A stretch of DNA of 64,000 nucleotides from contig NZ_JXMU01000009.1 of assembly GCF_001293565.1 (NCBI RefSeq), forward strand, positions 1-64,000, read 5' to 3'. This document shows positions 47,183-57,063 of the stretch, one piece after another; position 1 is the first letter of the stretch, and each line of letters opens with the position of its first letter. This stretch comes from Ahrensia marina (GTDB taxonomy: Bacteria > Pseudomonadota > Alphaproteobacteria > Rhizobiales > Rhizobiaceae). A program made the position numbers and the translations under genes. The notes beneath the pieces are model-generated. The model ran no database searches. It saw only the letters and a list, made by a program, of their open reading frames with translations, and was not told where the DNA came from.

Positions 47183-48511
47183 ATGCGCCTTTCAAGATAT
47201 TTTCTACCAATATTGAAAGAAAATCCAAAAGAAGCGGAAATTGTCTCGCATCGGCTCATGCTGCGCGCAGGCATGATCAAACAGGCAAGCGCCGGCATTT
47301 ATTCCTGGCTGCCGCTTGGATACAAGGTTTTGCGCAAGATCGAGGCCATTGTGCATGAAGAGCAGCAGCGCGCGGGCCATATGCCAATGCTGATGCCGAC
47401 CATTCAATCCGCCGAGCTGTGGCGTGAAAGCGGCCGTTATGATGATTACGGCGAAGAAATGCTGCGCATCAAAGACCGTATGGACCGCGAAATGCTCTAC
47501 GGGCCGACCAATGAAGAGCTGATTACCGATATCTTTAGAAGCAATATCACCAGCTATAAAGATCTGCCGATGACGCTCTATCATATCCAGTGGAAGTTTC
47601 GCGATGAGCGGCGTCCGCGCTTTGGTGTGATGCGTGGCCGCGAATTCCTCATGAAAGACGGATATAATTTCGATCTGACAAAGGAAGACGCGCTACACGC
47701 TTATAACCGTCATCTGGTCACATATCTTCGCACCTTCGAGCGTATGGGATTGCAGGCAATTCCAATGCGCGCTGACAGTGGTCCGATTGGCGGCGATGAT
47801 ACGCATGAATTCCTTGTTCTGGCGGAAACAGGCGAGAGTGAAGTGTTTTATGATGCAGCCGTGACCGATCTGACATTTGGCGACCGCCAGATTGATTATG
47901 ATAGCGTCGAGGACTGCGCTGCTGTCATGGAGGAATTTACGTCTAAATATGCACGCACGGACGAAACCCATGATGAAGCGCTATTCAATGAGGTGCCGGA
48001 AGAACGCAGGCGTTCAGCACGCGGTATCGAAGTCGGGCAGATTTTTTATTTCGGTACAAAATACTCCGAACCAATGAAGGCTCTTGTCCAGGGGCCGGAC
48101 GGCAAGCCTGTGCCGGTTCATATGGGTAGCCACGGGATCGGGGTAAGCCGCTTGCTCGGTGCGATCATCGAAGCTTCACATGATGAAAATGGCATTATCT
48201 GGCCGGCATCTGTCGCACCGTTCGGTGCCGTGATCATCAATATGCGCGTTGGTGATGAAGGCTGCGATAGCTGGTCTGAAAAAGCGTATAATGAATTGAC
48301 GAAAGCCGGTGTCGATCCGCTTCTGGACGATACCGACAAAGGAGCAGGCGCGAAATTTGCCACTGCGGACTTGATCGGTGTGCCTTGGCAATTGGTTATC
48401 GGGCCGCGCGGCGTCAAATCCGGCGAAGTCGAGCTGAAAAACCGCAAGACCGGCGAAAAAGAAAATATGACTCTTGAAGCCGCTATCAATAAGATTTCAG
48501 CAGGAGAATAA
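47183..48511 (+). CDS. proS: Prolyl-tRNA synthetase
   Basis: A 442-residue class II synthetase of the short bacterial type that lacks the INS editing domain, normal for alphaproteobacteria. It has motif 1 (QEQ-like [17 protein letters not shown]), [11 protein letters not shown], motif 2 ([23 protein letters not shown]), motif 3 ([16 protein letters not shown]) and an anticodon-binding C-terminal domain (about 340-440). lolC follows after 2 bp. Confidence 0.97.
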   Translation: MRLSRYFLPILKENPKEAEIVSHRLMLRAGMIKQASAGIYSWLPLGYKVLRKIEAIVHEEQQRAGHMPMLMPTIQSAELWRESGRYDDYGEEMLRIKDRMDREMLYGPTNEELITDIFRSNITSYKDLPMTLYHIQWKFRDERRPRFGVMRGREFLMKDGYNFDLTKEDALHAYNRHLVTYLRTFERMGLQAIPMRADSGPIGGDDTHEFLVLAETGESEVFYDAAVTDLTFGDRQIDYDSVEDCAAVMEEFTSKYARTDETHDEALFNEVPEERRRSARGIEVGQIFYFGTKYSEPMKALVQGPDGKPVPVHMGSHGIGVSRLLGAIIEASHDENGIIWPASVAPFGAVIINMRVGDEGCDSWSEKAYNELTKAGVDPLLDDTDKGAGAKFATADLIGVPWQLVIGPRGVKSGEVELKNRKTGEKENMTLEAAINKISAGE

Positions 48512-48513
48512 GC

Positions 48514-49830
48514 TTGAGCGCATCACAGGCGAGTAAAGCAGGCGAGGCCGCGAATTCACGTAATCAGGATGGTCGCGCAGGACCGTTTTCTGCCTTTGAG
48601 CGAACTGTTGCGTGGCGTTTCCTAAAACCGCGCAAACAAGAGCGCATGGTGTCGATTGTGACTGTTATCTCCCTTCTGGGCGTGATGCTTGGTGTGGCTG
48701 CTCTGATCATTGTGATGGCTGTGATGAACGGTTTTCGCGCTGAATTGCTGGACCGGATTTTGGGTCTCAACGGCCACATAATCTTGCAAGCCTCTGATAC
48801 GCCGCTCAATGATTATGATACCGTCGCCAAAAAGCTTGAGGAAGTGCATGGCGTGCAAATGGCTCTGCCATTACTGGAGGGGCAAACCCTTGCATCGGGC
48901 AATGTAGGCGCCGGAACCGGCGCGCTGGTTCGCGGTGTGCGCAAACAGGACTTTGCCAGACTGGAAAGCGTTGCGACAAACATCAAGGAAGGTTCGCTAG
49001 AGAAGTATCAAGAGGGCAATGGCGTCGCGATCGGCATTCGCATGGCGCAGAACCTCGGACTGCTTGTCGGTGATAAGTTGACCTTGGTTTCACCGGAAGG
49101 CGATGTGACACCGTTTGGCACAATTCCGCGCGTGAAAAGCTACACCGTTGAAGCAATCTTCGAAATGGGCATGTCGGAATATGATACGTCCATTGTTTTC
49201 ATGCACCTGGACGAAGCGCAGCTCTATTTTAATCAGGAAAACAATGTGCAGGTCATCGAAGTGTTTGTCGATGATCCTGATAATGTGGGGCTGTACAAGA
49301 GCGATATTGTGGCCGCAGCCGAGCGCCCGCTCGTTGTGACCGACTGGCAGCAACGCAACAGCGCATTCTTCTCTGCTCTTGTGATTGAGCGCAATGCCAT
49401 GTTCCTGATCCTGTCGATTGTGGTTATCGTCGCTTCGCTCAATATTATTTCGTCTCTGATCATGCTGGTCAAAGAAAAAAGCCGCGGCATCGCTATTCTG
49501 CGCACAATGGGCGCATCGCAAAATTCGATTTTACGAATCTTTATCATGGCCGGCACTGGTGTCGGTTTGGCCGGTACTGCGGCAGGTGTCTTGCTCGGTG
49601 TTCTGGTCTGCTTGAATATTCGTGGAATACAGCGCCTTATGAACTGGATTTCAGGCGCGGAAGTGTGGGATCCGACAGTACGCTTTTTAAGCGAAATTCC
49701 TGCGCAAATGGATTTCTTTGAAACGATGTCCGTAATCCTTCTGGCACTTATATTGTCATTTCTGGCGGCTATCCTGCCAGCGCGCCGTGCGGCCAAACTC
49801 GATCCGGTTGAAGCTTTGAGGTACGAATGA
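48514..49830 (+). CDS. lolC: Lipoprotein-releasing ABC transporter permease (LolC/LolE family)
   Basis: A 438-residue inner-membrane permease with one N-terminal helix (about 47-68), a large periplasmic domain (about 75-285) and three C-terminal helices. The FtsX-like end [19 protein letters not shown] is typical. With LolD it extracts outer-membrane lipoproteins for transfer to LolA. Only one permease gene is present, as usual in alphaproteobacteria, so a homodimer is inferred. TTG is the start codon, with GGAG 8 bases upstream. It overlaps lolD by 4 bp. Confidence 0.94.
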   Translation: MSASQASKAGEAANSRNQDGRAGPFSAFERTVAWRFLKPRKQERMVSIVTVISLLGVMLGVAALIIVMAVMNGFRAELLDRILGLNGHIILQASDTPLNDYDTVAKKLEEVHGVQMALPLLEGQTLASGNVGAGTGALVRGVRKQDFARLESVATNIKEGSLEKYQEGNGVAIGIRMAQNLGLLVGDKLTLVSPEGDVTPFGTIPRVKSYTVEAIFEMGMSEYDTSIVFMHLDEAQLYFNQENNVQVIEVFVDDPDNVGLYKSDIVAAAERPLVVTDWQQRNSAFFSALVIERNAMFLILSIVVIVASLNIISSLIMLVKEKSRGIAILRTMGASQNSILRIFIMAGTGVGLAGTAAGVLLGVLVCLNIRGIQRLMNWISGAEVWDPTVRFLSEIPAQMDFFETMSVILLALILSFLAAILPARRAAKLDPVEALRYE

Positions 49831-50549
49831 TGTCTGCACGAAACGCACCGGTACTATTGCTGGAAAATGTACAGCGTCATTATGAGGAAGTGGGCAAACG
49901 TCTCGATGTGCTTAAAGACGCGAATCTGACGATTGAAACCGGCGAGATGGTTGCGCTAGTCGCGCCTTCAGGTGCCGGTAAATCGACATTGTTGCACACT
50001 GCCGGACTTTTAGAGCGTCCCAATGGCGGCGAGGTCTATCTGTCGGGGCAGGCGTGCTCCGGCCTTAACGACCGTCAACGTACCGCGCGCCGGCGCAATG
50101 ATATTGGCTTTGTCTACCAGTTTCACCATTTGCTGCCTGAGTTTTCCGCTTTGGAAAATGTCATGCTCCCGCAAATGATCCGCGGGCTTTCCCAGTCGGA
50201 CGCAAAGGACAGAGCGCAGGAATTGCTTGACTATATGCGTATCGGCCAGCGCGCGGCGCATCGCCCGGCAGAACTGTCCGGCGGGGAACAACAGCGCGTT
50301 GCCATTGCGCGCGCCGTCGCCAATGCGCCTTTGCTGCTGCTTGCAGATGAGCCGACCGGCAATCTTGATCCTGAAACGTCTTCCTATGTATTTGAGGCAT
50401 TGGAAGCGCTGGTGCGTCAGTCCGGTTTGAGCGCTTTGATTGCGACTCACAATCACGCGCTTGCCGCAAGAATGGACCGCGCCATTACGATGCAGGATGG
50501 CAAGCTGGTGCCGTTTGATGTAAAAGCCGCGGTTAAAGCATCTTTATAA
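49827..50549 (+). CDS. lolD: Lipoprotein-releasing ABC transporter ATPase
   Basis: A 240-residue ABC ATPase. Walker A is [12 protein letters not shown], the Q-loop is [19 protein letters not shown] with the LolD-type MacB/LolD subfamily spacing, the signature is [14 protein letters not shown] and Walker B is [12 protein letters not shown]. It powers LolC-mediated lipoprotein release. It is the last gene of proS-lolCD; a GC-rich hairpin follows. Confidence 0.96.
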   Translation: MMSARNAPVLLLENVQRHYEEVGKRLDVLKDANLTIETGEMVALVAPSGAGKSTLLHTAGLLERPNGGEVYLSGQACSGLNDRQRTARRRNDIGFVYQFHHLLPEFSALENVMLPQMIRGLSQSDAKDRAQELLDYMRIGQRAAHRPAELSGGEQQRVAIARAVANAPLLLLADEPTGNLDPETSSYVFEALEALVRQSGLSALIATHNHALAARMDRAITMQDGKLVPFDVKAAVKASL

Positions 50550-50586
50550 GCGCTTTTATTTTTCGCTTATTGCACTGGTTTTAAAG

Positions 50587-50619
50587 GCTCTTCGGTGTGT
50601 TGCCGGAGGGCTTCTTTAC
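50587..50619 (+). terminator. Hairpin terminator after lolD
   Basis: GCTCTTCGG (50587-50595) pairs with CCGGAGGGC (50603-50611), with two G-U pairs, around TGTGTTG. TTCTTTACGTTTT follows. Confidence 0.6.
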
Positions 50620-50668
50620 GTTTTGTTACCCATATTGTCGCGCTGTGCCAAAATGAGAACAAAAAGGG

Positions 50669-50698
50669 TTTACATGAGAACATAAATAGAACAATATA
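50669..50698 (+). promoter_or_regulatory. LexA box inside a promoter (GAAC-N7-GAAC)
   Basis: GAACATAAATAGAAC (50678-50692) is an exact alphaproteobacterial LexA box. It sits between a -35-like TTTACA (50669-50674) and a weak -10 at about 50692-50698, where LexA would block RNA polymerase. An extra GAAC lies at 50657-50660. Transcription would begin about 27 bases before the ATG at 50731. Confidence 0.7.
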
Positions 50699-50730
50699 GG
50701 CTCATAGACAAAACAAAAGGATTGTTCACC

Positions 50731-50817
50731 ATGACCGACTTTGTTCGTGACCTTGCTTCTCTGGCCTCAATCGCTGCCTTTGTCGCAACATTTTCAATTT
50801 TTGTCGACTTTATTTAA
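50731..50817 (+). CDS. 28-residue membrane mini-protein, candidate SOS-induced division inhibitor (SidA-like)
   Basis: A 28-codon ORF: a short polar N-terminus (MTDFVRDL) and one continuous hydrophobic helix (about residues 9-28, SLASIAAFVATFS then IFVDFI) that ends at the stop. AAAGGA lies 9 bases before the ATG. It is the first ORF behind a perfect LexA box embedded in a promoter. Caulobacter SidA, a 29-residue LexA-controlled inner-membrane peptide that binds FtsW and FtsN, has the same size, topology and control. I compare architecture only; I did not align sequences. Coding status rests on these features together. Confidence 0.6.
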   Translation: MTDFVRDLASLASIAAFVATFSIFVDFI

Positions 50818-50832
50818 TCCGGTTCGCCGCAT

Positions 50833-50899
50833 TGGTCGCGGCTCTGCCCAAACCCCCATCAGCATGCAGCACTTCCCCATAAGCTGCCCGCCGCGACCA
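50833..50899. other. Long stem-loop between the mini-ORF and dnaE
   Basis: TGGTCGCGGC (50833-50842) and GCCGCGACCA (50890-50899) are perfect 10-base arms 47 bases apart. The loop contains a further GCAGC/GCTGC pairing. TTCTTCATTTT follows on the + strand, so it could terminate the mini-ORF transcript. Otherwise it may be part of a structured RNA on either strand. Confidence 0.45.
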
Positions 50900-50930
50900 T
50901 TCTTCATTTTATAAAAGAACAACGGGGATG

Positions 50931-51006
50931 ATGATGTCAGATAGTGGACATCATTTTGAATTGCTTCAAAATCGAACTTTATATTTGTACTCTCGTATAA
51001 GAGAGT
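50931..51006. repeat. Three successive small palindromes upstream of dnaE
   Basis: Perfect inverted repeats follow one another. ATGATGTC/GACATCAT lies at 50931-50938 and 50947-50954, ATTTTGAA/TTCAAAAT at 50953-50960 and 50965-50972, and ACTCTC/GAGAGT at 50989-50994 and 51001-51006. The first two share two bases. They lie 26-100 bases before the dnaE ATG, where operators or a structured leader would be. Confidence 0.5.
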
Positions 51007-51031
51007 CGGTTGTGGTTTTGGGGTGCTGTTT

Positions 51032-54000
51032 ATGGCTGATAATGATACAAATTTGGATGTTGCAGACAAAATTTATGTGACGCCGAAATTTATCCATTTG
51101 CGCACCCATTCAGCCTATTCACTTTTGGAAGGTGCATTGCAGGTTGGTAAAATTATCAAATTTGCAGAAGACCAGAAAGCGCCCGCAATTGCCATTACGG
51201 ACACGGGCAATCTTTTCGGCGCGCTTGAATTTGCTGTGAAAGCGACAGGGGCGGGCATTCAGCCAATCGTCGGCTGCCAGCTTGATATCCGTTTTACCAA
51301 GAATTCTGACGGTGATGCCAATGCTGCGCTGAAGGGTAGCCAGAATAAAAACCAGACAATTGTTCCCGAACCAATCGTTCTGATTGCGGCAAGCGAGCAA
51401 GGCTATGCCAATCTCGTCGAGCTTGTAAGCCGCGCTTACCTTGATACCGGTGCGACCGACGGCACTTATTTGCGTCCTGAATGGCTGGACGGCTATACAG
51501 ATGGCATCATCTGCCTAACAGGCGGCGAACTTGGGCCGCTTGGCCGTGCAATAACCAATCAGGATCAAAAGGCGCTTGCAGAGCGGTTCACATTTCTAAA
51601 ATCTGCATTCGGCGACCGCCTCTATATCGAATTGCAGCGTCCTTCCGGATACAGCAAGCGTGTTGAAGCTGCGCAGATTGCAATGGCCTATGAGCATGAC
51701 GTGCCTTTGGTGGCGACCAACGAAGCTTTCTTTCTGACGCGCGATGAATATGAAGCCCATGACGCGCTGATTGCGATTGCAGAGGGCACGGTCATCTCCC
51801 GCGATGACCGGCGGCAATTATCGCCGGATAATTATCTGAAAACCGAAAGCGAAATGGTATCTTTATTTAAAGATTTACCGGAGGCGATTGAATCAACTGT
51901 CGAAATCGCCAAGCGCTGCAATTATTACCCGCTGGAACGCGCACCCATTTTGCCACGCTTTACCAAAGCGGCAGAGGGCGCGAGTGAAGAAGAGGCCCTA
52001 CAGGCGGAATCGGACGAGCTAAAGCGTCAGGCGCGTGAAGGACTGGAAAAACGGCTTTCCAATCAGGGCATGGCCGAAGGCTATTCGCGCAAAGATTATG
52101 ACGACCGTTTGGAAGTCGAGCTTTCGATTATCGAAAACATGAAATTTCCGGGCTACTTTCTGATCGTTGCGGACTTTATCAAATGGGCCAAGGATCATGA
52201 GATTCCGGTTGGTCCAGGCCGAGGTTCCGGTGCCGGTTCTCTGGTTGCCTGGTGTCTGACAATTACCGACATTGATCCATTGCGCTTTTCGCTTCTTTTC
52301 GAGCGCTTCCTTAATCCGGCGCGTGTCTCCATGCCCGACTTTGATATCGACTTTTGTCAGGATCGCCGTGAGGAAGTCATCAAATATGTGCAGGACCGTT
52401 ATGGGCGCGCCGAGGTGGCACAAATCATCACCTTTGGTTCGTTGCAGGCGCGGGCGGTGCTGCGCGATGTCGGCCGTGTGCTGGAAATGCCATACGGACA
52501 GGTGGACCGTTTGTGTAAAATGGTACCCAATAACCCTGCGCAGCCGACAACGCTTGCGAAAGCCATTGAGGGCGATCCCAAATTCGAGGAAGAAGTCGAG
52601 CGCGAGCCTATTGTCGGCCAGTTGCTTGATATGTCGCTAAAGCTGGAAGGGCTTTATCGTCATGCGTCCACCCATGCGGCGGGTATTGTGATCGGTGACC
52701 GGCCTTTGTCGCGCCTTGTGCCGATGTACCGCGATCCGCGTTCCGACATGCCGGTGACCCAGTTCAATATGAAATGGGTGGAAAGAGCCGGCCTCGTCAA
52801 ATTTGATTTTTTGGGCCTGAAAACGCTGACCGTTCTCAACATGGCAGTCAAACTGATTGCGAGGCGCGGCATTGACATCGATTTGCAGCAAGTGCCTGTG
52901 GATGATGCGCCGACCTATGAAATGATGGCCAAGGGTGAGACCGTGGGCATCTTTCAGGTTGAAAGTCCCGGGATGCGTAAAGCCCTTGTGGGCATGAAAC
53001 CGGACTGTATTGAGGACATCATCGCGCTGGTGGCGCTTTATCGTCCCGGCCCGATGGAAAATATCCCGACCTATAATGCGCGCAAGCACGGTGAGGAGGA
53101 GATCGCCTCGATTCATCCTATGGTGGATCATCTGGTGGCAGAAACGCAAGGCGTTATCATCTATCAGGAACAGGTGATGCAGATCGCGCAGGTGCTGGCC
53201 GGTTACTCACTGGGCGAAGCGGACTTGCTGCGCCGCGCGATGGGTAAGAAAATCCGCGAGGAGATGGACAAGCAACGTTCCCGCTTTGTGGAAGGCGCCA
53301 AGGAAAACAATCTGACGAAGCAGCAGGCGGATGTTATCTTTGACCTGCTGGCCAAGTTCGCCGACTATGGGTTTAACAAGTCGCACGCGGCTGCCTATGC
53401 GATGGTATCCTACCATACGGCCTATCTTAAAGCCCATTATCCGGTCGAATTTCTGGCTGCATCCATGACCTATGATATGCAGAACTCCGAGAAGCTGAAT
53501 GACTTCCGCCGCGATGCGATCCGGCTTGGTATTGATGTCATTTCGCCGTCGGTCAATACGTCTTTCAGGCGCTTTGAAGTTGCTGAAAACAAGATCTTCT
53601 ATGCTCTTGCCGCCATTAAGGGTGTGGGCGAAGCTGCCGTTGATCATATCGTTGAAGTGCGAGGTGATAAGCCATTTGAATCATTGGAAGATTTTGCAAC
53701 ACGCATTGACACGAAAATGGTCAACAGGCGCACAATTGAAGGCCTGATTTACGCCGGCGCGTTCGATTGCTTTGGTCATGATCGCGCTTCGCTGGTCACC
53801 GGTTTGGACCGAATTGTCGGTCTTGCGCAGCGCACATCTGAAGAAAAAGCCAGCGGACAGTCTGACATTTTCGGCTCAATGGCCGCTGCCGAGCCGGAAC
53901 GTTTGCAGCTTCCTCAAAACAGCAAATGGTCTGATTCCGAAAAACTGATGAAGGAATTCCAGTCCATCGGTTTTTACTTCTCGGCGCACCCGCTTGATGC

Positions 54001-54559
54001 GTATCAAATGATTTTGGAAAAGATGCGTGTTCAGCAATATGCTGATTTTGCCATCGGTATTAAACGCGGTGCCGAAGCAGGGCGCTTGGCCGGAACCGTG
54101 GCATCCAAGCAAATACGGCGCACGAAAACCGGCAACAAAATGGGCATTATCACATTGTCGGATGCGACCGGACAATATGAGATTGTGCTGTTTTCCGAGG
54201 CGCTGGAAGAGTTCGGCGACAAGCTTGAAGTCGGCAAAAGCTTCATCCTGACGGTTGGCGTGCGTGTGCGCGACGATGATTCTGTCAGTCTGCAATTGAA
54301 TACGCTTACGGAGCTTTCCGAAGATCAGGGCGCGCGGGAAGCGCATTTGCTGCGGGTGTTTGTGCGGGATCAAAAACCGGCAAAAAGCATTGCGCGTCAG
54401 TTGCAGGGCCGGGGCCGCAGCCCCGTATCTTTGATCATGATCAAGCCGGAAGGCGAAGGTGAAGTCGAGATCGAATTACCGGGCAAATATGCCGTTTCCG
54501 GACCCGTTGCCAGCGCCATCAAAGCCATTGAAGGCGTTGTGGATGTGGAGCTGGTTTAA
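51032..54559 (+). CDS. dnaE: DNA polymerase III subunit alpha
   Basis: A 1175-residue replicative C-family polymerase (DnaE1). The PHP domain starts at about residue 15 (FIHLRTHSAYSLLEGAL). The palm contains GPGRGSGAGSLVAW and PDFDIDFCQDRREEV with the catalytic Asp pair, then VALYRPGPMENIPTY. A helix-hairpin-helix and an OB-fold (about 985-1075) precede the tau-binding tail. It is the normal housekeeping enzyme, not the mutagenic DnaE2. The ATG at 51032 has GGGGTG 7 bases upstream; a GTG lies three codons earlier. Confidence 0.97.
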   Translation: MADNDTNLDVADKIYVTPKFIHLRTHSAYSLLEGALQVGKIIKFAEDQKAPAIAITDTGNLFGALEFAVKATGAGIQPIVGCQLDIRFTKNSDGDANAALKGSQNKNQTIVPEPIVLIAASEQGYANLVELVSRAYLDTGATDGTYLRPEWLDGYTDGIICLTGGELGPLGRAITNQDQKALAERFTFLKSAFGDRLYIELQRPSGYSKRVEAAQIAMAYEHDVPLVATNEAFFLTRDEYEAHDALIAIAEGTVISRDDRRQLSPDNYLKTESEMVSLFKDLPEAIESTVEIAKRCNYYPLERAPILPRFTKAAEGASEEEALQAESDELKRQAREGLEKRLSNQGMAEGYSRKDYDDRLEVELSIIENMKFPGYFLIVADFIKWAKDHEIPVGPGRGSGAGSLVAWCLTITDIDPLRFSLLFERFLNPARVSMPDFDIDFCQDRREEVIKYVQDRYGRAEVAQIITFGSLQARAVLRDVGRVLEMPYGQVDRLCKMVPNNPAQPTTLAKAIEGDPKFEEEVEREPIVGQLLDMSLKLEGLYRHASTHAAGIVIGDRPLSRLVPMYRDPRSDMPVTQFNMKWVERAGLVKFDFLGLKTLTVLNMAVKLIARRGIDIDLQQVPVDDAPTYEMMAKGETVGIFQVESPGMRKALVGMKPDCIEDIIALVALYRPGPMENIPTYNARKHGEEEIASIHPMVDHLVAETQGVIIYQEQVMQIAQVLAGYSLGEADLLRRAMGKKIREEMDKQRSRFVEGAKENNLTKQQADVIFDLLAKFADYGFNKSHAAAYAMVSYHTAYLKAHYPVEFLAASMTYDMQNSEKLNDFRRDAIRLGIDVISPSVNTSFRRFEVAENKIFYALAAIKGVGEAAVDHIVEVRGDKPFESLEDFATRIDTKMVNRRTIEGLIYAGAFDCFGHDRASLVTGLDRIVGLAQRTSEEKASGQSDIFGSMAAAEPERLQLPQNSKWSDSEKLMKEFQSIGFYFSAHPLDAYQMILEKMRVQQYADFAIGIKRGAEAGRLAGTVASKQIRRTKTGNKMGIITLSDATGQYEIVLFSEALEEFGDKLEVGKSFILTVGVRVRDDDSVSLQLNTLTELSEDQGAREAHLLRVFVRDQKPAKSIARQLQGRGRSPVSLIMIKPEGEGEVEIELPGKYAVSGPVASAIKAIEGVVDVELV

Positions 54560-54588
54560 GTAATAAGTACCTGAGGAAGGGGACTACT

Positions 54589-55290
54589 ATGTCGAAAAAA
54601 TGGGATGTAAATTCGGTAAGAGATGTCCTGCATAACAATGAAGTAGAAATTCTTGAAGAGAGCCCGATGAGTAACGGGCATGGACATCAATTTAAGGGAA
54701 GTGATGGAGAAGTAATCTGTATTTATAATTCTGGGAAGTTAGTAATTCAGGGCAAAAATCAAGATCGAGTAAAGTCAATTTTTGGTTTGAGTATTTCTCC
54801 CAAATCTAAGGATTCTGCGCCTGTGGCAGCAAATGGCAACCGGAAAGTTTTTGTAGTATATGGACATGATGTCGCTGCAAAGACACAGCTAGAAGCAATG
54901 CTGCGTAGGTGGGGTCTTGAACCTTTAATTCTCGACCAATTAACTTCAGGTGGTCAAACTATAATTGAAAAACTTGAACGGGTTCGTTCAGATGCAAATT
55001 TTGCAGTTGTATTAGCGACGCCTGATGATGAAGGGCACCGTGCAGAACATCCTGAAGAAAAAGCACATAGAGCACGTCAAAATGTAGTGTTAGAACTTGG
55101 TATGATGTTATCGGTACTCGGAAGGGACAGGGTAGCAGTACTTATGAAAGATCAAATTCAAATGGAGCGCCCTTCTGATATTCAAGGTGTGATATATATT
55201 CCATTTAAGGAAGACGTCTCCGAATCTGCCCTTAGCTTAGCGAAAGAAATCAGTAGCAAAGGAATACATATCGATTTGAGCAAAGTCTAA
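54589..55290 (+). CDS. TIR-like (CAP12/Pycsar-effector TIR type) nucleotide-binding protein, candidate immune effector
   Basis: A 233-residue protein. Residues about 85-205 form the TIR-like domain of the CAP12/Pycsar-effector family: [10 protein letters not shown], then LATPDDEG and RQNVVLELG, with the likely catalytic Glu at 169. Such domains degrade NAD+ in anti-phage systems. Residues 1-65 look like a small beta-rich domain; [15 protein letters not shown] resembles the TBP-like domain of RNase HIII and RnlA-type proteins (inference). No cyclase or cyclic-nucleotide domain is adjacent. It is visibly AT-rich (about 40% GC against about 52% in dnaE) and has a strong Shine-Dalgarno, 29 bp after dnaE. 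It overlaps arsH by 4 bp, tail to tail. Confidence 0.8.
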   Translation: MSKKWDVNSVRDVLHNNEVEILEESPMSNGHGHQFKGSDGEVICIYNSGKLVIQGKNQDRVKSIFGLSISPKSKDSAPVAANGNRKVFVVYGHDVAAKTQLEAMLRRWGLEPLILDQLTSGGQTIIEKLERVRSDANFAVVLATPDDEGHRAEHPEEKAHRARQNVVLELGMMLSVLGRDRVAVLMKDQIQMERPSDIQGVIYIPFKEDVSESALSLAKEISSKGIHIDLSKV

Positions 55291-56000
55291 ATCGACGCCT
55301 GATTTACCCGTTTTGACAATTCCTCACGGCTTTCAACCCGCTCTGAATAGCGGTCTGTCAAATAGGCAGACTGCGCACGGGTCAGCAATGTGAATTTCAT
55401 CAGTTCTTCCATGACGTCCACAATGCGGTTGTAATAAGGTGACGGTTTCATACGGCCTTCATCGTCAAACTCGTTCCACGCTTTGGCGACTGAAGATTGG
55501 TTGGGAATGGTAATCATCCGCATCCAACGGCCCAGAATACGCATCTGGTTGACCGTGTTGAAACTCTGCGACCCGCCGCAAACCTGCATAAGTGCAAGCG
55601 TGCGTCCCTGCGTCGGGCGCACTCCGCCAATCGGTGCCAGTGGCAGCCAGTCAATTTGCGTTTTCATAAGCCCGGTCATGGCGCCGTGACGTTCCGGTGA
55701 TGACCAGACCTGACCTTCGGACCAAAGCGATAATTCACGCAGTTCCTGCACTTTTTCATGATCGAGATTGGTTTCATCGACGAGCGGCAGTCCGGCCGGA
55801 TTGAAGACTTTCACGTCAGCGCCCAAGACTTCCAGTATGCGGGCCGCTTCTTCGGTGGCAAAGCGCGAAAAAGAGCGCTCACGAAGCGAGCCGTAAAGCA
55901 TCAAAATGCGTGGCTTGTGATCTGGCTGCGTTGGTGCGCCTAGCGCTTCCAGATCGATAGGGCGCAAGCTGTCGGCTTCAATATTCGGTAAATCATTCAT
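55287..56000 (-). CDS. arsH: Arsenical resistance protein ArsH (NADPH-dependent FMN reductase)
   Basis: A 237-residue flavodoxin-fold enzyme with the FMN-phosphate loop [12 protein letters not shown] and the ArsH blocks [22 protein letters not shown] and [21 protein letters not shown]. ArsH oxidises trivalent organoarsenicals and is found at the end of rhizobial ars operons. Its start overlaps arsC by 4 bp. Its stop overlaps the TIR-like gene stop on the other strand, leaving no room for a terminator. Confidence 0.95.
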   Translation of the reverse strand: MNDLPNIEADSLRPIDLEALGAPTQPDHKPRILMLYGSLRERSFSRFATEEAARILEVLGADVKVFNPAGLPLVDETNLDHEKVQELRELSLWSEGQVWSSPERHGAMTGLMKTQIDWLPLAPIGGVRPTQGRTLALMQVCGGSQSFNTVNQMRILGRWMRMITIPNQSSVAKAWNEFDDEGRMKPSPYYNRIVDVMEELMKFTLLTRAQSAYLTDRYSERVESREELSKRVNQASI

Positions 56001-56401
56001 GGGGCTGCAACAACCTCACCATCTTCTTTGGTAAAGCTTGAACCGGATTTGACATCCAGCAGATCAAACACTTTCTCGGACGGACGGCACAAGGCAGCAC
56101 CCTTCGGCGTGCACACAATCGGGCGGTTCACAAGAACAGGATGCTCGATCATCGCATCCAGTAATGCTTCATCACTCACTGAAGGATCGGTCAGGCCAAG
56201 TTCTTCGGCAGGTGATTTGCTGGTACGCAGCGCCTCGCGCGGCGTAATATCGGCCATAGCGAACAATGCTAAAAGTTGCGGCTTGGTCCAGCCGGTATCC
56301 AGATATTCGATCACAGTTGGCTCGCCAACGAAATTGCGAATGATTTCCAATACGTTACGGGACGTTCCGCAAGCAGGATTGTGGTGAATAACGATTGTCA
56401 T
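55997..56401 (-). CDS. arsC: Arsenate reductase, glutaredoxin-coupled type
   Basis: A 134-residue ArsC of the E. coli plasmid R773/Spx fold. The catalytic Cys is C11 in [14 protein letters not shown]; the arginines that bind arsenate are in [10 protein letters not shown] (upstream LRTS) and [10 protein letters not shown]. It reduces arsenate to arsenite with glutaredoxin. The ATG at 56401 overlaps the aqpS stop (ATGA). A second, unrelated arsenate reductase lies two genes upstream. Confidence 0.93.
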   Translation of the reverse strand: MTIVIHHNPACGTSRNVLEIIRNFVGEPTVIEYLDTGWTKPQLLALFAMADITPREALRTSKSPAEELGLTDPSVSDEALLDAMIEHPVLVNRPIVCTPKGAALCRPSEKVFDLLDVKSGSSFTKEDGEVVAAP

Positions 56402-57063
56402 TTTTGTTCCTTTAGCAGCCAGCGGCAAACAGCAAATGCTGCAACCGCGCCAACGATTTGTGCGATGATAAAGCCGGGTGCATCGACAGGTCTGATGCCG
56501 GCAAATGTGTCAGAGAATGAACGTGCAACGGTCACTGCCGGATTGGCAAAGCTTGTCGATGCTGTGAACCAGTACGCGGCGGTGATATAAAGGCCGACAG
56601 CGGCAGGAACAGCGTCTGCACGGTGTTTGAGGGTTGCCAGAATGGTGAAGATCAATCCGAAACTGGCAACGATTTCAGCCCACCATTGCGCGCCGCCGCT
56701 GCGCACTTTGAGTGAGAATTGCATGAGCTGTTCATCAAACATCAAATGCGCCGCCCACACACCGATCAAACCGCCGATAATCTGAACGGCGATAAACAAA
56801 AGGCTTTCGCGCCGTGCGATTTCTTTGCGCAGCATGAAAACCAGCGTGACTGCCGGATTAAAATGAGCGCCGGAAATAGGGCCGAGCATGGTGATCAGGA
56901 CATAAAGTATCGCGCCTGTCGGGATCGTATTGCCGAGCAACGCAATCGCAACATTACCATCTGCGAGACGCTCGGCCATAATGCCCGAGCCGACAACGGT
57001 CGCAAGCAAAAAGGCCGTGCCGATGAACTCGGCTACAGCACGTTGTGAAGTGGAATAGTTCAT
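56398..57063 (-). CDS. aqpS: Aquaglyceroporin AqpS (MIP family)
   Basis: A 221-residue six-helix channel with two NPA boxes, SGAHFNPAVTLVFM (about residue 68) and TSFANPAVTVARSF (about 170). In Sinorhizobium, AqpS replaces an ArsB/ACR3 pump and lets arsenite made inside the cell flow out. Its place between the two arsC genes fits that job exactly, and no efflux pump gene is present in the operon. It overlaps both neighbours by 4 bp. Confidence 0.94.
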   Translation of the reverse strand: MNYSTSQRAVAEFIGTAFLLATVVGSGIMAERLADGNVAIALLGNTIPTGAILYVLITMLGPISGAHFNPAVTLVFMLRKEIARRESLLFIAVQIIGGLIGVWAAHLMFDEQLMQFSLKVRSGGAQWWAEIVASFGLIFTILATLKHRADAVPAAVGLYITAAYWFTASTSFANPAVTVARSFSDTFAGIRPVDAPGFIIAQIVGAVAAFAVCRWLLKEQK

